Assembly (NCBI GenBank): GCA_014846175.1
Contig: RKAV01000012.1
Location: 1-6,037, forward strand
Direction: 5' to 3'
Length of the DNA stretch: 6,037 nucleotides
From: a bacterium
GTDB taxonomy: Bacteria; Bacillota_I; Bacilli_A; RF39; UBA660
Positions 1-5,717 of the stretch are shown here, piece by piece; the stretch's first letter is position 1; each line of letters starts with the position of its first letter. Under the pieces are notes generated by a model. That model did not search any database, had not been told where the DNA came from, and saw only the letters and a list, made by a program, of their open reading frames with translations. The position numbers and the translations under genes are program-made.

Positions 1-163
1 CAATTTTTTCTTCAAAAGTACTACTTGGAAGTTCTAATAAAGTCACAATACTTTTAAAAAGCTCAGCTGTATTTTGCTTACCTTTCTCCTCTAAAAGATA
101 AAATGTAATGTCTTTATTTGACAATAATTCTAATTCCTCTTTTTTCTTTTCTGACAACTTCAT
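1..163 (-). CDS. rpoE: RNA polymerase delta subunit, N-terminal part (3' end outside window)
   Basis: This is the first 54 codons of a gene that runs off the left edge, too short for routine ORF calling. The translation begins MKLSEKKKEELELLSNKDIT and continues to ...LPSSTFEEKI. It matches the N-terminal HARE-HTH domain of the Bacillota delta subunit: a helix, then a 'FYLLEEKGK' stretch resembling 'HELFEEHKK', then 'LFKSIVTLLELPSSTFEEKI' resembling the family's 'LLNEIAGLLGVKKEELGDRI'. Delta binds core RNA polymerase and promotes its recycling and promoter selectivity in Gram-positive bacteria. The acidic C-terminal tail of the family cannot be seen here. The ATG at 161-163 is chosen because a strong GGGAGG ribosome binding site (171-176) lies seven bases upstream. 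Its place after argS agrees with the ywiB-argS-rpoE neighbourhood known in Bacilli, where pyrG often follows. The assignment rests on remembered family sequence, over one domain only. Confidence 0.78.
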   Translation of the reverse strand, partial: MKLSEKKKEELELLSNKDITFYLLEEKGKQNTAELFKSIVTLLELPSSTFEEKI

Positions 164-226
164 TTCTTTTCCTCCCATATCAAAATCTATTAAAAATAAT
201 TTTTCTTAATATTTAAATCATATAAA

Positions 227-255
227 CTTATATCATTTTTTATTAGCAATTGCAA
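227..255 (-). promoter_or_regulatory. Probable sigma-A promoter of rpoE
   Basis: On the minus strand a -35 box TTGCAA (255-250) is followed by exactly 17 bases and a -10 box TATAAG (232-227). TG sits one base before the -10 (235-234), making an extended -10. Transcription would start near 219-220 and give a leader of about 56 bases. It lies in the 108-bp gap between argS and rpoE. No convincing terminator follows argS, so rpoE may be transcribed both from here and by readthrough from ywiB-argS. A short dyad, ATATAA-AC-TTATAT (220-233), overlaps the -10; it may be chance in such AT-rich DNA. Confidence 0.6.
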
Positions 256-271
256 TACTTTTTTATATACT

Positions 272-2017
272 TTACATTTTTTCAGGTATTTCAATTCCTA
301 AAATAGTCAATAACTCTACATTTGTATCATATACATTTTTCGTTAAAAGTAACCAGTTTTCTTGAATATTTTTATCTTTTTCTGTTAAAATATGACATTT
401 TTCATAGAATTTGCTATAAGTACTAGTAAGTTGATATAAATAATCTGATATTACATTTAATTCTTTTGTATCATATGCTTTATGTAATACTTTATTCTTA
501 GCTAGTAATAATGTTATTAATTCTTTTTCTACTTCTTCACTAATTTTTGTATATTTACTATAATCTAAATTATTTTCTTTAGCTTTCTTTAATAGTGATT
601 TCATTCTTATAGTAGTATATAAAAGGTATGGACCAGTTTTTCCTTCAACATCAACAAATTTTTTAGGATCAAAGATATAATCGGTTGTTCTATTTGATAA
701 TAAATCAGCATATTTAATAGCTGCTACTGCTATTTGTTCAATTATTTCATCTTTATTTTCTTCAGTTTCTAAATTATGAGAATGATTTTCTACTTCTTCT
801 TTTACTTCTTTTAAAAGACTTTTTAATGATAAGGCTCCACCATCTCTTGTCTTAAATGGTTTACCATCTGGACCATTCATTGTTCCAAATCCAAAGAATT
901 CTAACTTAGTATCATCACTTACTATTTTAGTCTTATGAGCTGCTCTAAATACTTGTTCAAAATAAAGTCCTTGTCTTAAATCAGTTAAATACCACATTTC
1001 ATCAGGATTAAAACGTTTAACTCTTGATACCATAGTTGCTAACTCACGAGTAGCATATAAAGTTGCTCCATTACTCTTTACTACTACAAGGTCAGGCATA
1101 GGAGCTTTGTCAGTATCTTCTTTTATTTCTATTATTTCTGCTCCTTCACTTTTCTTCAAGTAACCTTCTTTTCTTAATTCTTCTAACATAGGCATCATAT
1201 AAGAATAACAGTCACTTTCACCTTCCCATAAGTCAAAGTCAGTATTAAACTTTTTATAAACTTCTTTTATATCTTCTATTGATAATTTTTTAATCTTATC
1301 CCATAAAGCTACATAACTAGGTTTACCTTCTTCTAACTCTTTAGTAATAAGTCTTACCTCTTCCATGATGTTTTCATCTTCTTTAGCTTTAATACTAGCT
1401 ACTGGATATATTTCTTCTAAATCTTTAGCTGTTATGGGTAACTCATCCCAGTTATCACTTTCTTCTTCTTTAAAATAATTAAGATTAGGATATCTATTTC
1501 TTAACTCATAAATAACCATTCCAGACTGTCTACCAATATCTCCAAAATGAACATCACAAATAACCTCTTGTCCAAGTCTTTTAGTTAATCTTTTTAAAGC
1601 TTCCCCAATGTTAGCACTTCTTAAATGGCCAACATGAAGTGTCTTGGCAATATTAGCTCCTCCATAATCTAAAAATATCTTTTTATTAACTAACTTATCA
1701 ACATCTTTAGAATCACTATTATAATAGTCATTTACAAATTCTACTAACAACTCATCTTTTAAGGTAACATTAAGAAATCCAACTGTTGCTATTTCTACTT
1801 TAGAAAAATAATTACTTTCTTCTAAAACTTTCTTCATATCTTCAGCAATAAGCATAGGACTTTTATGTAATACTTTAGCAAGGCTCATCGCATCATTTAA
1901 CTGATAATCCCCTAAATCTTTACGTTTACTTTCTAATAAGGTTATTTTTTCTATCGGAATAGATGCTTCGTTCATCTTCTTTGTTAAATCTTCTTCTATT
2001 GTTCTTAATAAGCTCAT
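272..2017 (-). CDS. argS: Arginyl-tRNA synthetase
   Basis: This cytoplasmic class I synthetase attaches arginine to tRNA-Arg using ATP. At 581 residues it has normal length and complete domains. The N-terminal tRNA-binding domain covers about residues 1-100, with the family's GDYQ at 36-39. The catalytic Rossmann domain carries the HIGH-type signature HVGH at 128-131, inside ANIAKTLHVGHLRSA. The stretch DLRQGLYFEQVFRAAH (about 346-361) is typical of the family. At the KMSKS position it has GKPFKTRDGG (385-394); bacterial ArgRS commonly lacks a canonical KMSKS. The C-terminal DALR anticodon-binding domain runs from about 460 to the end, closing with LLTILGIEIPEKM, a typical ArgRS ending. The usual GDWG reads GDIG at 159-162. 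The start has a GGAGG site six bases upstream, inside the end of ywiB one base away, so translation is probably coupled. The gene is likely transcribed from the promoter before ywiB. Confidence 0.97.
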   Translation of the reverse strand: MSLLRTIEEDLTKKMNEASIPIEKITLLESKRKDLGDYQLNDAMSLAKVLHKSPMLIAEDMKKVLEESNYFSKVEIATVGFLNVTLKDELLVEFVNDYYNSDSKDVDKLVNKKIFLDYGGANIAKTLHVGHLRSANIGEALKRLTKRLGQEVICDVHFGDIGRQSGMVIYELRNRYPNLNYFKEEESDNWDELPITAKDLEEIYPVASIKAKEDENIMEEVRLITKELEEGKPSYVALWDKIKKLSIEDIKEVYKKFNTDFDLWEGESDCYSYMMPMLEELRKEGYLKKSEGAEIIEIKEDTDKAPMPDLVVVKSNGATLYATRELATMVSRVKRFNPDEMWYLTDLRQGLYFEQVFRAAHKTKIVSDDTKLEFFGFGTMNGPDGKPFKTRDGGALSLKSLLKEVKEEVENHSHNLETEENKDEIIEQIAVAAIKYADLLSNRTTDYIFDPKKFVDVEGKTGPYLLYTTIRMKSLLKKAKENNLDYSKYTKISEEVEKELITLLLAKNKVLHKAYDTKELNVISDYLYQLTSTYSKFYEKCHILTEKDKNIQENWLLLTKNVYDTNVELLTILGIEIPEKM

Positions 2018-2018
2018 A

Positions 2019-2378
2019 TTAAACCTCCCACTCTATACTATATTCATGATCAAAATCATTTCCATCAATTCTATATATTACTAAAAAGGAATTAACTCCT
2101 TCTTTTATTTGTTTAGTCTTCATTCTTACTGTTCCACATTGTTTAGTATCTTTAAGATATATTTCAAAAGAATTATCTACATTCTCTAAAAATTTATAAC
2201 TAAGAATTGCATCTTCTGTCTCTCTTAGTAATATTTTATCTTTTAAATATATTGTCAATAATGCATGTTCATCTTGATATTGAATTACTTGTTTTTTCTT
2301 ATCAAAATTTCCTTTTCCTTCAAAGGTTAAAACACCATCATTAGTTCTTAACTTAGCAATTACTTTAACTTCTTCCAT
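2019..2378 (-). CDS. ywiB: YwiB-like DUF1934 family protein (predicted beta-barrel, function unknown)
   Basis: This small soluble protein of 119 residues has no signal peptide or membrane segment. It is rich in alternating beta-strand patterns: VKVIAKLRT at the start, ALLTIYLKDKILLRE in the middle and SFLVIYRIDGNDFDHEYSIEWEV at the end. That layout, the length and the position directly upstream of argS fit the DUF1934/YwiB family, which has a calycin- or lipocalin-like barrel fold and no established function. Direct identity to Bacillus YwiB looks low, so the call leans on fold pattern and gene order. The start at 2376-2378 is preceded by GAAAGG, eight bases upstream, a partial Shine-Dalgarno match. 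An ATG at 2392-2394 is out of frame. The last codons (Trp-Glu-Val-stop) contain the GGGAGG that serves argS. It is the first gene of a ywiB-argS unit. Confidence 0.8.
   Translation of the reverse strand: MEEVKVIAKLRTNDGVLTFEGKGNFDKKKQVIQYQDEHALLTIYLKDKILLRETEDAILSYKFLENVDNSFEIYLKDTKQCGTVRMKTKQIKEGVNSFLVIYRIDGNDFDHEYSIEWEV
2024..2029 (-). promoter_or_regulatory. argS ribosome binding site inside the end of ywiB
   Basis: GGGAGG on the minus strand forms part of the Trp-Glu codons just before the ywiB stop (2021-2019) and lies six bases before the argS ATG (2017-2015). Ribosomes finishing ywiB would clear this site just as argS starts, which suggests translational coupling. The site also fixes the argS start. 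Confidence 0.8.
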
Positions 2379-2393
2379 ATTGTTTCCCTTTCA

Positions 2394-2412
2394 TTCAGCT
2401 CTACACAGCTAA
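2394..2412. repeat. Small imperfect dyad at the presumed ywiB transcription start
   Basis: TTCAGCT and AGCTAA form inverted arms around CTACAC, with one bulged base. The dyad lies immediately downstream of the ywiB -10 box and spans the expected start of transcription (about 2407). It could be an operator half-site pair or a weak leader hairpin, but the arms are short and chance is a fair explanation. Confidence 0.25.
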
Positions 2413-2413
2413 T

Positions 2414-2442
2414 ATTATAGCAACGAATTAAATTTCTTACAA
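2414..2442 (-). promoter_or_regulatory. Strong sigma-A promoter of ywiB-argS
   Basis: The minus strand has a -35 box TTGTAA (2442-2437), a 17-base spacer and a perfect -10 TATAAT (2419-2414). The spacer ends in TGC, giving an extended -10. The start point would be near 2407 and the leader about 28 bases. It is oriented toward ywiB and lies in the 115-bp divergent gap shared with the penicillin-binding protein gene. Confidence 0.78.
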
Positions 2443-2457
2443 GATTATTGTTATTTT
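2428..2457 (+). promoter_or_regulatory. Weak candidate promoter for the penicillin-binding protein gene
   Basis: On the plus strand TTAAAT (2428-2433) and TATTTT (2452-2457) lie 18 bases apart, and TGT precedes the -10 to give an extended element. Both boxes match consensus poorly. It overlaps the divergent ywiB promoter (2414-2442), so the two could compete for polymerase. No better plus-strand candidate was found in this gap. Confidence 0.25.
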
Positions 2458-2493
2458 TAAAGAGATTGGACAAGCTAAATGTAGGTGATTTAA

Positions 2494-4455
2494 ATGAAAT
2501 TTATAAAAAAACTTACTAAATTTAGTATACTTCTTATTTTATTATTTATTATTTTTAACGTTTGTGCTTATTCTTATGCTTATTTATCACCGAAACTACA
2601 AATTAAAAGTGCTAATAAGTTTATGCTTTTTGATGAAAATAATGAACTTTTCTTTCAAGGTAGTGGTAATAGTAAATGGGTTAATCTTGATAAGATTTCT
2701 AATAATGTAATTAAAGCAACAATTGCTACTGAAGATAAAAATTTTTATCATCACAAAGGTTTTGATTATTTAAGAATTATGAAAGCTATGTATGTTAATA
2801 TTTTATCTAGAAATAGAAATCAAGGTGCTAGTACAATAACTCAACAATATGCTAAGAACTTATTTCTAGACTTTTCTAAGACTTGGAAAAGAAAATGGGA
2901 TGAGATGTGGTACACTATTGAGATAGAATCTCATTATAAAAAGAAGGATATATTAGAAGGCTATTTAAATACAATTAATTATGGTCATGGTATGTACGGA
3001 ATAGAAAACGCCAGTAAATTTTATTTTGGAAAGAAGGCTAAGGACTTAGACCTTGCTGAAGCAACTATTCTAACAGGTATTCCTAAATCTCCTAGTAATT
3101 ATTCACCATTAGTTAATTATAAAAAGGCTAAAGCTAGACAAGAATTAATCTTAAAAAATTTATTAAAGGAAAAGAAAATAACCACTGATGAATATAATGA
3201 AGCTGTTAAAGAAAAATTAACTTTTGTTGGGGAAAAAGAAAAAGAGGAATTATCTACTGTAATGTATTATCAAGATGCAGTTATGAATGAGCTAAAGTCT
3301 CTTAAAGAAATCCCTAGTACTTTCTTAGAAACTGGAGGATTAAAAATCTATACTAGTCTTAATCTTAAGAGTCAAAAAGAGTTAGAAGCTAATGTAAAAG
3401 AGGTATTAAAGGATAAAGAATTAGAAACAGCTGCTATCCTAATGGATCCTAATACAGGTGGAGTAAAAGCCTTAGTTGGAGGAAAAGATTATAATAAATC
3501 TGAATATAATAGAGCTATATCTGCTAAAAGACAAGTAGGTTCTACTATGAAACCTTTCCTTTACTATGCAGCTTTAGAAAATGGTTTTACTGCATCTACT
3601 ACTTTTACTAGCGAACAAACAACTTTTACTTTTTCTAATAAAGATACTTATTCTCCTAAAAACTATAATGAAAAGTATGGAAATAAGCCTATATCTATGG
3701 CTACTGCTATTTCTTATTCAGAAAACATATATGCTGTTAAAACTCACTTATTCTTAGGTGAAGATACATTAATTAACATGGCTAGAAGAGTAGGAATTAC
3801 TTCTAAACTTGATAAAGTCCCATCTCTTGCTCTTGGTACTAGTGAAATATCAATGTTAGAAATGGCTGGTGGCTATGCTACTTTTGCTAATGAAGGTTAT
3901 AAGATAAAGCCTCATTTCATTGAAAAAGTGGTAGACCAAGAAGGTAATATTTTATATGAAGCTGATAATAAAAAGGAATTAGTTTTAAACTCTAGTATAA
4001 CTTTCATTTTAAGCAACTTACTAACTGCTACTTATGATTCTGCTTTTATTGATTATAATTATCCTACAGCTATTAATCTAGCTTCAAAAATGACTCATAC
4101 TTATGCTTTAAAAAGTGGTACTACTAACACTGATAACTGGTATATCGGTTATAACAAGGACGTAGTCGCTCTAGTATGGTGTGGTTATGATGATAATAGA
4201 GATTTAGAGCCTAAAGAATATAAGTATGCTCAAAACATCTGGATTAAATCAATTGAAGACTATATGCAAGGAAAAGAAGATAACTGGTACAAACCTAAAG
4301 ATAATGTTGTAGGTGTCTTAGTTAATCCTATCACTGGAAAACCTGCTACAGAAAATGATACTAAAACTAAGATGATGTATTATATTAAAGGAACTGAACC
4401 CACAATGACTGACCCTGTCTTTGACGAATTATTAACGGATAATAAAGAAACTTAA
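2494..4455 (+). CDS. Class A penicillin-binding protein (bifunctional transglycosylase/transpeptidase)
   Basis: This membrane-anchored enzyme polymerises lipid II into glycan strands and cross-links their peptide stems outside the cell. Residues 1-8 are basic, and about 9-30 form one membrane anchor. The GT51 glycosyltransferase domain (about 45-225) has all its motifs: TEDKNFYHHKGFD (79-91) with catalytic Glu80, GASTITQQ (111-118), RKWDE (133-137), DILEGYLN (152-159) with the second key Glu155, and GIPKSPSNYSP (195-205). The transpeptidase domain has SxxK as S350-T-M-K353, SxN as S409-E-N411, and K540-S-G542 in place of the common KTG. All catalytic residues are present, so it should be active and a beta-lactam target. 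At 653 residues it is compact, like Bacillus PbpF/PbpG, without PASTA or fibronectin repeats. AGGTGAT (2483-2489), four bases before ATG, sets the start. A terminator follows directly. I cannot choose one pbp symbol. Confidence 0.95.
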   Translation: MKFIKKLTKFSILLILLFIIFNVCAYSYAYLSPKLQIKSANKFMLFDENNELFFQGSGNSKWVNLDKISNNVIKATIATEDKNFYHHKGFDYLRIMKAMYVNILSRNRNQGASTITQQYAKNLFLDFSKTWKRKWDEMWYTIEIESHYKKKDILEGYLNTINYGHGMYGIENASKFYFGKKAKDLDLAEATILTGIPKSPSNYSPLVNYKKAKARQELILKNLLKEKKITTDEYNEAVKEKLTFVGEKEKEELSTVMYYQDAVMNELKSLKEIPSTFLETGGLKIYTSLNLKSQKELEANVKEVLKDKELETAAILMDPNTGGVKALVGGKDYNKSEYNRAISAKRQVGSTMKPFLYYAALENGFTASTTFTSEQTTFTFSNKDTYSPKNYNEKYGNKPISMATAISYSENIYAVKTHLFLGEDTLINMARRVGITSKLDKVPSLALGTSEISMLEMAGGYATFANEGYKIKPHFIEKVVDQEGNILYEADNKKELVLNSSITFILSNLLTATYDSAFIDYNYPTAINLASKMTHTYALKSGTTNTDNWYIGYNKDVVALVWCGYDDNRDLEPKEYKYAQNIWIKSIEDYMQGKEDNWYKPKDNVVGVLVNPITGKPATENDTKTKMMYYIKGTEPTMTDPVFDELLTDNKET

Positions 4456-4481
4456 GGAAGATAATTGTAATCTTCTTTTTT
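4456..4481 (+). terminator. Rho-independent terminator after the penicillin-binding protein gene
   Basis: It begins at the base after the TAA stop. The stem is GAAGAT (4457-4462) with ATCTTC (4470-4475), the loop is seven bases, and six T follow (4476-4481). G-T and A-T pairs could lengthen the stem into the stop codon and T run. The stem is AT-rich, as expected for this genome. The loop holds the -35 box of the next promoter. Confidence 0.7.
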
Positions 4482-4493
4482 CTTTGATATAAT
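4465..4493 (+). promoter_or_regulatory. Strong sigma-A promoter of the lemA-like gene, embedded in the preceding terminator
   Basis: TTGTAA (4465-4470), exactly 17 bases, then a perfect TATAAT (4488-4493) preceded by TGA give a -35 plus extended -10. The -35 covers most of the terminator loop and the first base of its 3' arm; the spacer contains the terminator T run. The start would be near 4500, leaving a leader of only about 13 bases before the ATG at 4513. Confidence 0.78.
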
Positions 4494-4512
4494 CCATTTA
4501 GGATGTGATAAG

Positions 4513-5031
4513 ATGATGATATATTTAATAATAGGATTAGTACTTTTAATTGTTTTGTTATTAGTAATAAACTTTTTATATTATAAAAATAAATTTAATT
4601 TTTACTTTCTAAAAGTAGAAGAAGCTAATAACAATATTGAATTAATCCTTGAAAAAAAAATAGAAATACTTTTAAAGATTGCTAAAATCATTGATAAAGA
4701 TATGGAAAAAGAATTAGAAGAGCTTAAGAAAAAAGAGATAAGTAAACATCAATGTTATATTGAGTTAAGTTCACTTGGTAACAAGCTACTAAAAGAAGCT
4801 GATGCTGAAGAATATGAATCTAATAAAAAGCTTAATAATTTAATAGGACGATTTGATGATAATGAATGTGACTTAAAAGGAAGTCTAAAGTATTATAATG
4901 ATAACGCTGTAGAAATTAATAACTATATTCATAAATTTCCTAGTAATATTGTAAGTTTATTCTCTCATTTTAAAGAATTAGATATTTATAAGATAGAAAA
5001 AAGAGAATCTTTTGCTATTCTCTCTAAATAG
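4513..5031 (+). CDS. LemA family membrane protein
   Basis: This 172-residue protein has one N-terminal membrane helix (about 2-24) with no cleavage signal. A mostly helical, highly charged domain follows, likely a coiled-coil bundle. The C-terminal signature is the strongest evidence: LKYYNDNAVEINNYIHKFPSNIVSLFSHFKELDIYKIE (about 125-162) matches the LemA pattern of YN-AV-YN--I--FP-NI---F-F----YF. The helix VEEANNNIELILEKKIEILLKIAKII (35-60) aligns with the LemA segment that usually reads RRADLIPNLV, but that RxDLIPNLV core is not kept, so it is a divergent member. LemA proteins are widespread and their molecular role is poorly defined; I infer none. The start may be either ATG of the tandem pair at 4513 and 4516; AGG (4500-4502) and GTGAT (4505-4509) lie upstream. 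It has its own promoter and converges with ung, two bases separating the stops. Confidence 0.82.
   Translation: MMIYLIIGLVLLIVLLLVINFLYYKNKFNFYFLKVEEANNNIELILEKKIEILLKIAKIIDKDMEKELEELKKKEISKHQCYIELSSLGNKLLKEADAEEYESNKKLNNLIGRFDDNECDLKGSLKYYNDNAVEINNYIHKFPSNIVSLFSHFKELDIYKIEKRESFAILSK
4997..5023 (-). terminator. Probable ung terminator lying inside the end of lemA
   Basis: On the minus strand, AGAGAAT (5023-5017) and ATTCTCT (5008-5002) form a seven-pair stem with an eight-base loop, followed by a T run (complement of the A run at 4997-5002). It begins ten bases past the ung stop. On the plus strand the same hairpin has no T run after it, so it should terminate only ung. The stem is weak in GC. 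Confidence 0.55.
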
Positions 5032-5047
5032 ACCTAAAGGTCTTTTT
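5030..5047 (+). terminator. Probable lemA terminator lying inside the end of ung
   Basis: AGACC (5030-5034), loop TAAA (5035-5038) and GGTCT (5039-5043) are followed by TTTTC. The hairpin begins within the lemA stop codon (5029-5031) and includes the ung stop codon (5036-5034). The stem is short but has more GC than its surroundings. On the minus strand no T run follows, so it acts, if at all, on lemA transcripts. Confidence 0.5.
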
Positions 5048-5705
5048 CTATATTCCAATCTATTGGTTTTATTCCATTAGCTATTAAAAATTCATTAGTC
5101 TTAGAAAATGGTCTACTACCAAAAAATCCATTATATGCTGAAAATGGTGATGGGTGAGCAGATTCTAGAACTAAATGTTTAGAATTAGTTACCAATACTT
5201 TTTTTGCTCTAGCATAGTTACCCCAGAAAATAAAAACAACAGGTTCTTCTTTTTTATTTACTTCTTCTATAACTTTATCTGTGAACTTTTCCCAGCCATG
5301 GCCACTATGAGAGGCTGCTTTATCTTTCTCTACTGTTAAAACGCTATTTAAAAGCAACACTCCTTCACTAGCCCAAGGTAGTAAACTATTCTTCTCTGGA
5401 AAAGGTATTCCTAAGTCACTTTCTAATTCTTTAAAGATATTAACTAGACTTGGTGGTTTCCTTAAGCCATCTCTTACTGAAAAAGAAAGTCCTTGTGCCT
5501 GATTAACTCCATGATAAGGGTCTTGTCCTAAGATTACCACTTTTGTATCTTTATAAGTTGTATTTCTAAAAGCATTAAATATTTCATTTTTCTTTGGATA
5601 TATTTCTTTCTGATGATATTCATCATCTACAAATTTTAATAATTCTTGAAAATAAGGCTGCTCATATTCATTCTTCAAATGTTCATCCCAATCATTACCT
5701 ATCAT
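5034..5705 (-). CDS. ung: Uracil-DNA glycosylase (family 1)
   Basis: This cytoplasmic base-excision repair enzyme removes uracil arising from cytosine deamination or dUTP misincorporation. At 223 residues it has the usual length. Motif A, GQDPYHG (60-66), carries the catalytic Asp62 and the Tyr64 that excludes thymine. The uracil-recognition Asn120 lies in LLLNSVLTV (117-125). Motif B, HPSPFSA (184-190), carries catalytic His184 and the DNA-intercalating loop; the loop commonly has Leu where this has Phe188. GFFGSRPFSKTN (193-204) is also typical of the family. The ATG at 5703-5705 is set by GAGGTG (5716-5711), five bases upstream. The gene starts 12 bases after the rlmH stop and is probably its operon partner, with the promoter outside the window. 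It converges with the lemA-like gene. Confidence 0.97.
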   Translation of the reverse strand: MIGNDWDEHLKNEYEQPYFQELLKFVDDEYHQKEIYPKKNEIFNAFRNTTYKDTKVVILGQDPYHGVNQAQGLSFSVRDGLRKPPSLVNIFKELESDLGIPFPEKNSLLPWASEGVLLLNSVLTVEKDKAASHSGHGWEKFTDKVIEEVNKKEEPVVFIFWGNYARAKKVLVTNSKHLVLESAHPSPFSAYNGFFGSRPFSKTNEFLIANGIKPIDWNIEKDL

Positions 5706-5717
5706 TATTACACCTCT

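Noticed and set aside
239..258. GCAATTGC palindrome between A/T runs after argS, as a terminator
   Set aside because: Stem pairing is only a few bases around AATT and needs a bulge to extend. The site is better explained by the -35 region of the rpoE promoter.
2392..2394. Upstream ATG as an alternative ywiB start
   Set aside because: It is out of frame with the ywiB coding sequence and has no ribosome binding site.
2413..2418. TATTAT on the plus strand as a -10 for the penicillin-binding protein
   Set aside because: It is the complement overlap of the strong ywiB -10, with no -35 box at 16-18 bases, and would leave a long leader.
5002..5023. Hairpin read as a plus-strand terminator for lemA
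   Set aside because: It lies before the lemA stop codon and is not followed by a T run on the plus strand; its T run is on the minus strand.
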